Origin: Drosophila miranda
Lineage: Eukaryota; Arthropoda; Insecta; Diptera; Drosophilidae
Assembly: GCF_003369915.1 (NCBI RefSeq)
Contig: NW_022881603.1
Coordinates: forward strand, 1,922,001-1,986,000
DNA length: 64,000 bases
Reading direction: 5' to 3'
Below are positions 50,140 through 62,618 of the stretch, piece by piece; position 1 is the first letter of the stretch; every line of letters starts with the position of its first letter. A program made the position numbers and the translations under genes. The notes beneath the pieces were generated by a model. The model did no database searches, was not told where the DNA came from, and worked only from the letters and a program-made list of their open reading frames with translations.

Positions 50140-51323
50140 TGTAAAGTTATCCTATATATTAACTAGCTTTAAGCACGTTCCTATAAATCTAGTTCAGACA
50201 AATATTAACAAAAAAAAGATACAATAATAACGGGGAAAGCAAAAAAAACGATCTTTGATAGAGAGATTTTGGGGGAAACCATGCAACCCTTTCCCTCCGA
50301 AAGGTTGCCAATAACTATGCGTGGTAGAGCGAAAAAGGGGGAAATAAAGAAAAGGTATCTTCGGCAATCGTGACCCAATTAGTAGCTCTAGGCCCCTTCC
50401 TGTCTGCGGCGAACGCCTAAACATAGGGACGGACGACGTTCTTGCCCGCGTGCCCATACCAGGATCACGACGGTGTTCGTCAGCCGCCCATCGAGGAAAC
50501 ATTACCGAAGCGGTTACGGGGAGTTTGTAATAGTCTCTGCGTGCTACGACCTATACCTTTTTCGCAGCCATTATCGGTCCGGGCCGGAAACGTAGCACGA
50601 AGAAACGCACCAGCACCAGGGGTACCACGCTCGGCCGGCGATAACCTGCTGTATAAATCGGCGCACGAATAGACCAATCACTAGAAAGTAGAGAGAGAAA
50701 CAAAAGACGGAGGCACCCTAATAACCCCGATTCGAGTTGAGCGGCAACAAAAAAATAATTTTGATTCTTCTAGCTGACACCGGCGACAACTGAACCAAAG
50801 CTACCCAAGGTACCCGTCAATTTCCAAGGGATACGGGCGAATGTATTCACTAATATGCTTCTGTATAGCGGCAGGTCGTAGATTTACTCCACTAATAACC
50901 CTGTGTCCAGCCAACTTCCACATACCAGTGAATCCATTTAGATTTCACTGCTATGGCATATACTGCTCGGCAATAAAGCTATGGTGAAGCTATTATCGAT
51001 TCCAGAGCAGCTTACCATCGAGCAAGGGTTATGGATCATACTCCGATGCGGGCTAACCGTTATCGGAAACTAATAAGCATCCACCTTCACAGGATCCAAT
51101 TCCAGGACAAAAGGAAGGCTTTAAGGAAGGGGGGTGGGAAACAGGGAACAAAAGTCTTAAGCCAGTGCATGACTATGCACTGCTCGCAGGTGTTATGGAC
51201 TTTCTCAACAATTTTTCTGCTTCGGGGTCAAGTTTGGCTGGGGTCACACACAACCATATAAGTTAATGTAACTCCGCTTTGTAACGTTTACAATTACGTC
51301 AAACCTGACCTTCAGGCCTTTCG
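50140..51323 (-). other. Long untranslated leader of the Ulysses-like element
   Basis: About 1.2 kb lies between the primer-binding site and gag. Short frames on both strands (for example 50194-50502) show no domain. The length suggests RNA packaging or internal translation signals, but no motif is identifiable by eye. Confidence 0.6.
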
Positions 51324-51341
51324 GCCCCACGTTGGGCGCCA
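51324..51341 (-). promoter_or_regulatory. Primer-binding site of the Ulysses-like element (tRNA-Lys type)
   Basis: The minus strand reads TGGCGCCCAACGTGGGGC, complementary to the 3' end of a Drosophila tRNA-Lys including CCA. It is separated from the LTR by 17 bases (51342-51358), a longer gap than most LTR elements have. Confidence 0.85.
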
Positions 51342-51358
51342 AATAAAATAATTATTAC

Positions 51359-53964
51359 TGTAACGAGTAACGAAGAGAATCTTCGCACGATGAAGCTGGT
51401 GGTCGGCTAACTGAGAAGGAGTACGCGCTCGCTTCCACGGCTGATCTCTGGTCGGAAATGGGGATGGGTTCTTTGGGGTAACCCTCCAGTTAGGTTGCTT
51501 CGCTCCTGCTGGTATTATTTTATTAAAATTCGCGTACTCTTTTTGGTAATGGGAGGGGGACAGACAAGGAAAGGATCGTTAGGGGTACGGAAAGTATAGT
51601 GGGGCAAAGATAGTGCAGAGAAGGAGTAGGGATCTACCACCGCGGCGGACATCTCTGTTTTGCTGGCACGGAGTCGTGCCACGCCCACCCTACCATGATC
51701 CTGAAAGAGCCAATAATAATATCAGGATCCCTGGAGTGTCCGGTATTGGTCATCCTATTTCGCTCACGAGCGGCATGGTTCCCCCAAATGCGGTAACGTC
51801 TAGCACATATTCATCTTAACAATCATTTTATTAGAAACTATATTCAGATACTATATTCATGTTACAAGAAAAAAGAAACACTAACCGAGAACTCCAAGAC
51901 AAGGATAAATGGACAAAAGGAGGAACGAAAAGCGTCACAAGAGATATAGCTATTATTACTAGGGAATATTTAGATAAATAAATACGATAAGTGTAAATAG
52001 TTATAAGTGCATATACGATATTTTATAGTGCGATATAAACTAATGATTTTTCCTTAGATAGAAAGATAATACTATAGCGCAATATAGGTACACATGTCCC
52101 AGCACATCGGCTTCAGGGAGTAGTTGGACATACTATTCGTTCTACCAAGCGTATTGTAAAGGCAGAAGGCCAATCAGCTGTGACTACTTTAAAAGTGTGA
52201 GGTCAACGACCGACAAACAGCTCTAGCAAAAAAGAACGAAGCTTTTGCCACGCTCGCGGAATTTTGGGAGGCAATAAAATTTAATGTTGTTGGTATATTA
52301 TAAAGCTCACTCAGTTTTTGTTTGTGTTCCCGCGGCGAAAGATCTTTCGTAGCTGGGCGTGTGGCTGTGTGTGGGTGCATTAAACTTTTACCTGCAAACC
52401 AAAAACAAAATCGTACAGCGCGTGCTGCATGGCATAAGCTCGCGGAGGGGACCCGGACGAGCGGACGCTTTTAAGCTCAAACTTTTAAGCTTTTATCAAA
52501 TGCATTTTCAAACTTTCCATGTGTTGGTGGGTTTTTTTTCTGGTTTTTTTTTCTGTTACAATTAACACTAAGTATATCCAACTACACAAAAACAGACCTA
52601 TCAACGGACTGCGAGGTTCAAGGAATGCGAGTCACGGTGGGATCTTACTGGCCTCAGTGGCTTTCAGTGGGCGGTGTATACATATGTATGTGAGCACATC
52701 TCTTACAGTTTTCATCCAGCCTACATAATGACACTAACGTGCACATAAAACAAACGCTGGCCTCCACTGCACTTTAAATAAACGTTTGGAACAGTAAGGC
52801 CGAATCACGAGAAGAACAAGAGAGGCGATACCACTAGGGGTCGCCGGGAGGTTATGTACACACGTGGTGCACTATTTTTTCCCGCCCGGTAGGAACATTT
52901 AAGCGGCTTCGGGCCTACGCTGACTGCCAGCACCGGTTTCCGTTTCTTGGCCCGGTTTTGAATGCGAAACGGTTACGCCCCTTCGCCGCACTAAGCCCGT
53001 TCAGACGGCTGTCCTCGTCTCGCGCAGCCAACGTTCACTGCCCGCGACTTGGTGGATCAGCTGGTTCGTAGTGCGGGGGCTTAAAGCTCGGGCTGCAGCT
53101 TTTGGATAATTCCCAAACTAAGTGCCGATTCTAATGTGGAATTTGAAAATACTGATCAGGCTACTTTTTCTAACAGTTACGCCATGCACATATTTACCCG
53201 GTTGGAACTGGCACTGCGAAAATAAGGGGATGGGGTTGATGTGCTAATTCCTTCTTTCTCCAGGTGTTTTTTTTTTTTTTTTTGTGTTGGGGCTGCTCAC
53301 CTCTAAGCGGAAACTACAGAAAAAGTCGGAAAATCTAACTTCGAGGCTCCTAGCACTGTCGAAGGCCGGTACTCACGTTTTCGATTAAAGCCCAATCTGC
53401 TTTCTTGGGTTCTTTTTTCCCGATCGAGTGCACTTTGGTTTCACACCACGGTTATTTACGGCGGTTTAATTTTATTTTTATTATTTTTTTTTTCTCACCG
53501 CGCAACTGAATGCTTGTACGGCCACGAGGAGAAAGAAAGATTTGGGCGGATCTACTGACCAACAAAAATTTTGTTCTCCGAATCTGCCTTTGCACGATCC
53601 TTCGCCATTCACCTTGAATGGTTATGGACATGGTGGGGAGATTTTTTGTTCGTTTTTAAGCATATTCTTAATGTCAACCCTAGATGGCGCTAGCCCTCAC
53701 ACGACCAGGAACATTTAACATGTAACACCACAACAAGAAATTAAGCCAACCTAACTATACACTAACTATGGGGACTAAACTTAATAATTAATAAGTATCT
53801 CGGTGAGGTGTGATATATACTTGTATAAATAATATAACATATATAAATATATTTATATATATATTATATACATAAACATATAAATTCTACAAATACCATC
53901 GGGCATACTTTCAGGCGAAGAACACAAATATGCTTTCCTATCCGCCCGACAAGCGACCACTACA
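51359..53964 (-). repeat. 5' LTR of the Ulysses-like element (2606 bp)
   Basis: Same sequence as 42621-45232 with few substitutions (for example near 51850, 52093, 52597, 53049) and length changes in T-runs and a CATA repeat. Confidence 0.95.
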
Positions 53965-54041
53965 AAGAATAGGTCTCAAATCGAGGGAAGTATTCCACAG
54001 ACATACATTTATATTTCGCGTAATCAAAAGAAACAAAAGAT

Positions 54042-55606
54042 TTATCCCTCATCGGAATCGGATTGATTTGTCGGCTTGAGGCTGCCAAAGACCTTGGTCG
54101 GTATGGCCTTTTGTTCGAATCGCATTTTCTTCATGATGAGGCCCTCGTCATCGGTTTTGGTTGTGGCCTGGCCTGCCTCGGCCTGGTCTCCACTCGGCTG
54201 CTGCAGGTCCTCCTCCTCATCGTCGTCGTCGTCCTCGCTGTCGCCAATATCAATCTCATCCGGATTGACGACTGTATTTTCCTTGCCCTTGGCCCCGCCC
54301 TGGGTCTCGCCTCGCACAAACATGATATTGGAGGCAGCCTTCTCGGCGGGCTTCTGCTTGGCCTCGGCCGCCGCCTGGCGGGCCTTCTCCTCGAGCAGCC
54401 GCATGGCATCCGGTCCGGAGCCAGCACCATCATCGGCAGCCACACCAGAATTGATCCGCAGAATTTCACGCATCGTATCCTCGTTGCCATGACGCTCCTC
54501 GAACTCCTTCCAAGTCCGCCGTGATGCGGGGATCGCACACCTGTTGGGACAAAGCAGAAGAGAGCTTAGAATATTGACGATCCAACGGTTAAATGTCGAC
54601 TCACCTGTGAGCGTAGATGGCCCTGGCTCGATCCACCTTGCCCAGCTTCGTCTCCAGCTCGGCGAATTTGACGCACATGTGGCGCATATGCTGCTTGGGC
54701 AGAGCCCGACATGCGGACATGGCATGTCGGGCCAGGCCGTGCTCCTCCTCCAGCTTCGCGTAGAGCAGGTAAAAGTACTTGGCATGCTCAGCGGGACACT
54801 GATCCAGGCACTGTTCGAAGAGGTCGCGGGCCCGCTCCAGCTTTGTGCCCCCGTAGCGCGCGAGGAACTTGCTTAGATACGAGTTCCAGATGTCGTACAC
54901 ATTCGGCCACTTAAACAGGGCAATGCCCTTCTCGTAGGCCCGATAGGCCTCCTCGAAATAGTTGTGCTCTTCGAGGAACATGCCATAGTTGATGATCACC
55001 TGCGGCGTGCAGATCTTCAGGTCGATGATGCGCTCGTAGACGGCCTTGCAGGTCTTGAAGGTGCCAAAGGACTCCTCCAGATCGGCGTACATGGAACACC
55101 CCTTCAGGGATCTGTGGAGGCGCGACTGCACTGTCTCCGAGTCGTGATACGCCACCTTCCGCTTGGGCACGCCGTGGCACGTTGCATCAGCTTGAGGGCA
55201 GCCTCGAGCTGCTGCTGGCGCAGCTCCATCTCCGCCCACTCGCACCACACGGCGGCCAGATCCTCCACCTTGACGTACTCCACCCAGAGGGTGTGCAGCT
55301 TTCCCACCGCCAGCTTGGGCTGGACTGTCTGCACGGCCTCGGTGTAGGTGTTAATGATCTCCGTGGGCTTGTCATCGTACAGGTTGATCCGCTTGTGCCA
55401 CTCGTGAACGTTGTGCGGATTCTGGCGCAGCAGGACACTGTTCAGCAGCAGCAGACGCCTCTCCATGAGGTATTCGAAGCGCGACAGGCGCAGCTCCACA
55501 TCGATGTCGTCCTCCTCGGTGGACCCCTCGTTCTTGGCCACCTCCTCCATGCGCTTGTTCAACGACAGCTCCTCGAACTGCGCAAAGCTGGCCTCGCAAA
55601 AGGGCT
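54042..55606 (-). pseudogene. fand: fand3: 5'-truncated SYF1/XAB2 fragment
   Basis: Parts in order: an N-side segment open from 55628 to about 55168 (FAQFEELSLNKRMEE through the QQQLEAALKLMQRAT region); a one-base loss near 55168 shared with fand2; then an open stretch to the intron (54540-54603) and on to SDSDEG at 54042. An in-frame loss after KLHTLWVE removes about 22 residues present in fand2 (FAKFYESNGQ...). It shares with fand2 and fand4 the compensated 7- and 11-bp deletions around the intron and the loss of about 40 residues after RHAMS, here in frame. A private deletion near 54449 removes the RSIQATYNT region. The Ulysses-like element begins about 75 bp past its stop. Confidence 0.9.
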
Positions 55607-56208
55607 CTGCTGCCCCAACAAAGGCCAAAAGACCGAGGACCAGGGGGGCAAGGAGACAATAGAAGCCAAAAGATTAACAGAGGCGAGTGAATTCCGTAAA
55701 TGTATATAAACGTTATTGCGGTTCACATTTTGCACTTTCGCTCAATTAACTCAACTAATTGACATTTGAAAATACATGCGGTGAAAGGAAGTACATATGT
55801 ACACATGTATGTACATGTGCGTCCGTAAAGGACAACAGCAGAAGATAATTATAAGTGCAGGAATTTTAATTCAACCTTCAACCTCAGCCTTTGCATGGCT
55901 CTGGAGCTCGAAAGTGATTTACAAAAGAAGCACTTTAGTCGGAAACATAAACATTCATTCCCCCCCCCTCTTCACAGCACTTGACCAGAAACAACAGCAA
56001 CAACAAAAATCACAATTATAAAGGGAGTCTGGGCGTGGCATACACTGTCAAAAAAACAATATACGAGAATAAATAATTAAACCCATTTTCATATACGTTT
56101 CTCCCGATATTATTCTCTAAATTGAAAGAAAACAACAGGCATATATTTTCATTAGATTTGAACTGAAAACCTTTTAAGATAAGCCGAAGTTGACTTTTTC
56201 CGTATTTT

Positions 56209-57043
56209 TATACCCGATACTCAAAATGAGTATTGGGGTATATTAGATTTGTGGTAAAAGTGGATGTGTGTAACGTCCAGAAGGAATCGTTTCCGACCCC
56301 ATAAAGTATATATATTCTTGATCAGCATCAATAGCCGAGTCGATTGAGCCATGTCTGTCTGTCCGTCTGTCCGTCCCCTTCAGCGCCTAGTGCTCAAAGA
56401 CTATAAGAGCTAGAGCAACGATGTTTTGTATCCAGACTTCTGTGATATGTCACTGCTACAAAAATGTTTCAAAACTTCGCCCCGCCCACTTCCGCCCCCA
56501 CAAAGGACGAAAATCTGTGGCATCCACATTTTTAAAGATACGATAAAACCAGAAACGCAGAATCGTAGAGGATGACTATATGTATTAGAATGTAAGATCT
56601 CAACCAGATCGTATAATTATTATAGCCAGAATCAAGAAAACAATTTCATTCTTTCTCGCTCTGTCTCTCTCTAACACACAGGTTTCATGGTCAGTTTTGC
56701 CAATTGCAAAATATGAGTTCAAGGATCTCAGAACCTATAAGAGCCAGAGCAACCAAATTTGGTATCCACACTCCTGTGCTATCGGACCTTGACCGTTTTG
56801 TGTCCAAATTTCGAATCTGGACCAGATCAGATAATTTTTATAGCCAAAAGGAACAAATCAATTTGCACTGGCTACGCAGCGCCCGACGTCACGCTCAGAC
56901 TGATTTTCTGTCTCATTCGCACGCACTCTTTGTCGTGTCGTTTAATATTAGCAGCGTCTGCCGGAGGAGAGCCATACTGACTTAGTATCGGGTATAACTG
57001 TAGAGTTGCGGTGTCCGCAGCAACTCACAATGTTCCCCCTCGT
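56209..57043 (+). mobile_element. mini-me/DINE-1-like element, second copy, opposite orientation
   Basis: Interrupts a T-run that is continuous in units 2 and 4 (39531-39541; 61400-61412). It starts with the TATACCCGATACTCAAAATG hairpin end and finishes ...GTTCCCCCTCGT, the reverse of the ends of the 8500-9627 copy. It has one rather than three internal blocks and a short GTCTGTCC tract. No coding capacity. Confidence 0.65.
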
Positions 57044-57245
57044 TTTTCGTTATTTTTATAGTCCTGTTTGCCTTTAGTATTTTCTCCTATAAGAAAGATG
57101 ATTCTTGGTAAAAGTTTATCCCCTTATTTGCCTCCATACTAAACATAAAGCTAACAAAATGCTATCGATCTATTTTGTTTTATATCTTTTTAGTTCATCG
57201 CCTATAATCGTACAGCAAACAAAAACATAAACAACATTTTCTTAC

Positions 57246-57309
57246 CTTCTTCATGGTTCTTCCACTTTTGCTGCATTCTCTCTTTCTGTTCTTTCCTTGC
57301 CGTTTCCAT
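57246..57309 (-). other. Orphan 5' coding exon with splice donor (unit 3)
   Basis: Same 64-base segment as at 39738-39801, with one codon change (CAT for CAG near the end). The donor is preserved. A phase-compatible acceptor lies at the fand3 start (exon from 55606), but the mini-me-like element would sit in this intron. Confidence 0.35.
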
Positions 57310-58265
57310 TCTGTCGTTATATTCACACACACACACACACACACAAAAGCACTATTTAAAAAAAAAAAACAGAAACACAAATGAATTTTATAATTTATTC
57401 ATATTTTTCTTTCCGCGATCGGCTCTTTTTGTGCGCGAATAATCCACTAATTTTTCCCGCAAGACGCACTTAGCACCAAAGACGCTCAGCTACAACGGTA
57501 CAACAAATGAAACGAGAAGGCAGCAATTTTTGGTCGAATAACAACAAATCACCAAAAAAAACGGGACACGTGTGGTTTAAGTTAGTAGAAGGCGCGGCTA
57601 AGAGGCAACGGTACAGCAACTGGAATTTCCAAGCAACTCCACTCAACGAAAAGAAGGCGAGCGAAAGAGAATTAGAAGATCACGCGATGCGACGCTCCCA
57701 ATGCGAAAACCGAACGCATCGCTGTATGCGTGTGCATGTGGGTGCAGTTGCGGTTTTTGGCTGTGCATGTGAGAGCTCTATGTAAAGCCTCTGTAAGCTA
57801 TAGCAACGCAATAATGAGCATAAGTATAGAGGCTTGAGCGTTGAAGTGAAATGATGAACAGAAGAGAGGAAAAGTAAAATAAGCGGCTAATTTCTCCACC
57901 ATTTGTATTGCAAAAATGTTTTTCGAGGTTTTTAACGAGCCCGATTTGTAAAGACCTCACCTAGGCCAGATTTGCCCTATATGTCATGTATATTCTCGAT
58001 TTATAATAAATCTCAGCAATAAAATGGCGACCTTTTTGCATATTTTATGTGGTTCTTTTCATCCTTCAATCAGCATGGAAGCTCAATTGTAAACTCTGGA
58101 TTAAAATTGAACAATAATAAAAATGTGTTCGTGGAAACTCTTGGGGTGTGCACCTCTTGGCAATTTGCGTGAAAATGTTGGGGGTGGTGGTGGGGGTACT
58201 TCAATTAACAACAAATTTGGAACGCGGAACATTAACAAAGGAATTGTGTAACGAACATAATCAGA

Positions 58266-59789
58266 TTACTTGCCGTCGGGGCAAGCCATCTGAAACAGAA
58301 ACAGAACGATGGTGCGAGTGGGACGGCCAGTCATGCGGTCCTTCAGCAAATATGGGAGCGGATTGTAGCGCGTCAGCATGCCCACGTTGCGGATGTCCAG
58401 GTGGGCCCAGTCGACGCACGGCACCAGCTCGTGCAGAACGGCGGCAGCGATGCAGCTGGAGGCGGGGCCACGTCCGTGGTTGCTGATGTCAAAGGGCTCG
58501 TTCGGCATGATCAGCTCCTTGAAGTAGCGCCACAGGGGCAGACGCCAAACGCGATCCCCCGTAAGGGCACCGGCCTTCTCGAACTGCTTGTAGACGAAGT
58601 TCGAATTGCTGAAAATCCTGGCTGCTGCTCCGCCCAGCGCTGGGCAGACGGCGTAGCCCACTGTAGCAATGTCCATCACACCAGCCTTGCTGACGTCCAC
58701 GAAGCCGAGAGTTTTGCCATTGAGGAGGGACACCACGTCGCCAGGCTTGGCCGCCATTCCGGAGGGCATGTTCTCGCACAGCGGCAGCAGTGCCGTTATG
58801 TTTAGGGGCAGCGATAGGCCGGCGGCGGCTCGGATGACGCCCACGCAGGCGGCTGCACCGGACATGCAGCCGCGGTACATGGACAAGCAGTCCTTGGGAC
58901 GGAGGCAGAGGCCCCCGCTGTTGAATGTGATGCCCTTGCCCAGCAGGAGGATGGGCTTGTCCTCGGGTGCGGTGCCGCAGTAGGCGATTTCCAAGATGAT
59001 CGGCGGCTCGCAGCTGCCCTTGGCCACCATCAAGAAGCTGTTCAAGCTCTTGGACTCGATCCAGTCCATGCTGCGTACCTCCACGGATACCCCGCAGGGG
59101 CACAGGGCATCCACCGTTGACTGGGCGAAGATTGTGGGCGTCATCTGATTGGCCGGCGTATCGGCCAGGCGACGGGCCAGGTTCTGCGATTTGGCCTTGA
59201 ACAGGCCCCGCATCCAGGCATCCGAGTCGGGGGAGTCGGACAGCTCCAGTTTGGAAATGAGTGTGCGGTCCCGACGGCGCTTGTTGGTGTTGTAGCGCCA
59301 GACGGCCAAGGCGCTCCCCTCGGCCGCCTGCTCCGCATACTCCATCGACTCCACGAAGACATCTGTGCAGCCCTGCAGTTGAAGGGCACGAGCCCCCACG
59401 CCGGCAGCGACGCGAGCGTTCTCCATTCCCTCGTCGATCATCTCCAGGTCGTTGAAGCCGGCCCCCTCCTGTCCCACGCCGACCACGGCCACCGCACGGA
59501 ACTCCGCATCCACGTTCATAAAGACACGGCCTTTTCCCAGCTGGCCACTCAGGCCCGTCTCGCGTATTAGATCAGTGATCTTACCCTGGACGCGATCGTC
59601 AAACTTCTCGCCGGATGGTGTCATCTTGGGCTGGCGGTCGCCCTTGGCGTACACGCCCACCACAACGCCTTTGATCACCGAGTCACATTTCTCGGCGTAG
59701 TGCCGTCGCTGTTCCACATCTCTGCGTCTGGCCAGGAATGTGTGCTGGACACGCCTGCACAGGGCGTGCATCAAGCGTACAGACTTCAT
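58266..59789 (-). CDS. LAP4: M17 leucyl-aminopeptidase-like protein, catalytically dead (507 aa)
   Basis: Open from ATG 59789 to stop 58266, with the presequence, N-domain and C-domain of LAP2. It keeps the IATVGYAVCPALGG block that LAP2 lacks. Instead, an in-frame 57-bp deletion near 58674 removes 19 residues (AMADPLLYAQ...), joining AGVM to DIATVGY. A 3-bp deletion near 59645 removes one Glu of the AKEGD motif. Catalytic positions are replaced as in the other copies (TFN, YRGC, DVSKAGV), so aminopeptidase activity is not expected. fand4 lies upstream on the same strand. Confidence 0.8.
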   Translation of the reverse strand: MKSVRLMHALCRRVQHTFLARRRDVEQRRHYAEKCDSVIKGVVVGVYAKGDRQPKMTPSGEKFDDRVQGKITDLIRETGLSGQLGKGRVFMNVDAEFRAVAVVGVGQEGAGFNDLEMIDEGMENARVAAGVGARALQLQGCTDVFVESMEYAEQAAEGSALAVWRYNTNKRRRDRTLISKLELSDSPDSDAWMRGLFKAKSQNLARRLADTPANQMTPTIFAQSTVDALCPCGVSVEVRSMDWIESKSLNSFLMVAKGSCEPPIILEIAYCGTAPEDKPILLLGKGITFNSGGLCLRPKDCLSMYRGCMSGAAACVGVIRAAAGLSLPLNITALLPLCENMPSGMAAKPGDVVSLLNGKTLGFVDVSKAGVMDIATVGYAVCPALGGAAARIFSNSNFVYKQFEKAGALTGDRVWRLPLWRYFKELIMPNEPFDISNHGRGPASSCIAAAVLHELVPCVDWAHLDIRNVGMLTRYNPLPYLLKDRMTGRPTRTIVLFLFQMACPDGK

Positions 59790-59907
59790 CGCTTAATGAT
59801 AGTGACAGTCCCTCGCGACAGGTTACGAAAGTTCACTTATTTTTCAGACAGTTCCAGACAAATTTTGCTTTTTTCCGAATAAAAAAAATGTAAATCTAAA
59901 AAATCGA

Positions 59908-60851
59908 GCCACTCGGCTGCTGCAGGTCCTCCTCCTCATCGTCGTCGTCGTCCTCGCTGTCGCCAATATCAATCTCATCCGGATTGACGACTGTATTTTC
60001 CTTGCCCTTGGCCCCGCCCTGGGTCTCGCCGCGCACAAACATGATATTGGAGGCAGCCTTCTCGGCGGGCTTCTGCTTGGCCTCGGCCGCCGCCTGGCGG
60101 GCCTTCTCCTCGAGCAGCCGCATGGCATCCGGTCCGGAGCCAGCACAATCATCGGCAGCCACACCATTCGTGTTCGTGTTGTAGGTGGCCTGAATGGAAC
60201 GCTTGATCCGCAGAATTTCACGCATCGTATCCTCGTTGCCATGACGCACCTCGAACTCCTTCCAAGTCCGCCGTGATGCGGGGATCGCACACCTGTTGGG
60301 ACAAAGCAGAAGAGAGCTTAGAATATTGACGATCCAACGGTTAAATGTCGACTCACCTGTGAGCGTAGATGGCCCTGGCTCGATCCACCTTGCCCAGCTT
60401 CGTCTCCAGCTCGGCGAGTTTGACGCACATGTGGCGCATATGCTGCTTGGGCAGAGCCCGACATGCGGACATGGCATGTCGGGCCAGGCCGTGCTCCTCC
60501 TCCAGCTTCGCGTAGAGCAGGTAAAAGTACTTGGCATGCTCAGCGGGACACTGATCCAGGCACTGTTCGAAGAGGTCGCGGGCCCGCTCCAGCTTTGTGC
60601 CCCCGTAGCGCGCGAGGAACTTGCTTAAATACGAGTTCCAGATGTCGTACACATTCGGCCACTTAAACAGGGCAATGCCCTTCTCGTAGGCCCGATAGGC
60701 CTCCTCGAAATAGTTGTGCTCTTCGAGGAACATGCCATAGTTGATGATCACCTGCGGCGTGCAGATCTTCAGGTCGATGATGCGCTCGTAGACGGCCTTG
60801 CAGGTCTTGAAGGTGCCAAAGGACTCCTCCAGATCGGCGTACATGGACCAC
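59908..60851 (-). pseudogene. fand: fand4: internal fragment of SYF1/XAB2, both ends deleted
   Basis: Covers the WSMYADLEESFGTFKTCKAVYERI region to the acidic tract and QQPSG; the last 40 or so codons and the 5' part are gone. The right junction (60851) joins coding sequence to the spacer motif GGAGACAATAG; the left junction (59908) joins it to the fand-LAP spacer. Within these limits the frame is open on both sides of the 64-bp intron (about 60293-60356), with the same compensated deletions as fand2 and fand3. It lacks ATG and stop context, so it is a fragment and not a gene. Confidence 0.85.
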
Positions 60852-62618
60852 GGAGACAATAGAAGCCAAAAGATTAACAGAGGCGAGTGAATTCCGTAAA
60901 TGTATATAAACGTTATTGCGGTTCACATTTTGCACTTTCGCTCAATTAACTCAACTAATTGACATTTGAAAATACATGCGGTGAAAGGAAGTACATATGT
61001 ACACATGTATGTACATGTGCGTCCGTAAAGGACAACAGCAGGAGATAATTATAAGTGCAGGAATTTTAATTCAACCTTCAACCTCAGCCTTTGCATGGCT
61101 CTGGAGCTCGAAAGTGATTTACAAAAGAACCACTTTAGTCGGAAACATAAACATTCATTCCCCACCTCTTCACAGCACTTGACCAGAAACAACAGCAACA
61201 ACAAAAATCACAATTATAAAGGCAGTCTGGGCGTGGCATACACTATCAAAAAAACAATATACGAGAATAAATAATTAAACCCATTTTCATATACGTTTCT
61301 CCCGATATTATTCTCTAAATTGGAAGAAAACAACAGGCATATATTTTCATTAGATTTGAACTGAAAACCTTTTAAGATAAGCCGAAGTTGACTTTTTCGG
61401 TATTTTTCGTTATTTTTATAGTCCTGTTTGCCTTTAGTATTTTCTCCTATAAGAAAGATGATTCTTGTTAAAAGTTTATCCCCTTATTTGCCTCCATACT
61501 AAACATAAAGCTAACAAAATGCTATCGATCTATTTTGTTTTATATCTTTTTAGCTCATCGCCTATAATCGTACAGCAAAGAAAAACATAAACAACATTTT
61601 CTTACCTTCTTCCTGGTTCTTCCACTTTTGCTGCATTCTCTCTTTCTGTTCTTTCCTTGCCGTTTCCATTCTGTCGTTATATTCACACACACACACACAC
61701 AAAAGCACTATTAAAAAAAAAAAACAGAAACACAAATGAATTTTATAATTTATTCATATTTTTCTTTCCACGATCGGCTCTTTTTGTGCGCGAATAATCC
61801 ACTAATTTTTCCCGCAAGACGCACTTAGCACCAAAGACGCTCAGCTACAACGGTACAACAAATGAAACGAGAAGGCAGCAATTTTTGGTCGAATAACAAC
61901 AAATCACCAAAAAAAACGGGACACGTGTGGTTTAAGTTAGTAGAAGGCGCGGCTAAGAGGCAACGGTACAGCAACTGGAATTTCCAAGCAACTCCACTCA
62001 ACGAAAAGAAGGCGAGCGAAAGAGAATTAGAAGATCACGCGATGCGACGCTCCCAATGCGAAAACCGAACGCATCGCTGTATGCGTGTGCATGTGGGTGC
62101 AGTTGCGGTTTTTGGCTGTGCATGTGAGAGCTCTGTAAAGCCTCTGTAAGCAATAGCAACGCAATAATGAGCATAAGTATAGATGCTTGAGCGTTGAAGT
62201 GAAATGATGAACAGAAGAGAGGAAAAGTAAAATAAGCGGCTAATTTCTCCACCATTTGTATTGCAAAAATGTTTTTCGAGGTTTTTAACGAGCCCGATTT
62301 GTAAAGACCTCACCTAGGCCAGATTTGCCCTATATGTCATGTATATTCTCGATTTATAATGAATCTCAACAATAAAATGGCGACCTTTTTGCATATTTTA
62401 TGTGGTTCTTTTCATCCTTCAATCAGCATGGAAGCTCAATTGTAAACTCTGGATTAAAATTGAACAATAATAAAAATGTGTTCGTGTAACCTCTTGGGGT
62501 GTGCACCTCTTGGCAATTTGCGTGAAAATGTTGTGGGGTGGTGGTGGAGTACTTCAATTAACAACAAATTTGGAACGCGGAACATTAACAAAGGAATTGT
62601 GTAACGAACATAATCAGA
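60852..62618. other. Host spacer between fand4 and LAP5
   Basis: Nearly identical to the spacer of unit 3 without the mini-me-like insertion. It contains the third orphan exon copy (61606-61669) and a (CA)n tract near 61685-61700. No other gene is supported. Confidence 0.6.
61606..61669 (-). other. Orphan 5' coding exon with splice donor (unit 4)
   Basis: Third copy of the 64-base segment, with an intact ATG, open frame and GTAAGAAA donor. The fand4 acceptor region has been deleted, so here the exon has no partner in the unit. Confidence 0.35.

Larger units (their letters stand above)
42621..53964 (-). mobile_element. Ulysses-like LTR retrotransposon (11.3 kb, 2.6-kb LTRs)
   Basis: LTRs at 42621-45232 and 51359-53964, TG...CA ends, flanked by the 4-bp duplication AAGA (42617-42620 and 53965-53968). 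Unit 2 has AAGA once at the same place (near 37205), so the insertion lies about 75 bp downstream of the fand3 stop, in the fand3-LAP3 interval. The inside encodes Gag, protease and Pol on the minus strand. Long LTRs, tRNA-Lys priming, 4-bp duplication and overall size match the Ulysses/Osvaldo group. The two LTRs differ at roughly 15-20 positions by eye (under 1 percent), so the insertion is young. Confidence 0.92.
55630..58265. other. Host spacer between fand3 and LAP4
   Basis: Matches the unit 2 spacer except for the mini-me-like insertion at 56209-57043 and lack of about 70 bp near 57571. It contains the orphan exon copy at 57246-57309 and a (CA)n tract near 57325-57345. No other gene is supported. 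Confidence 0.6.
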
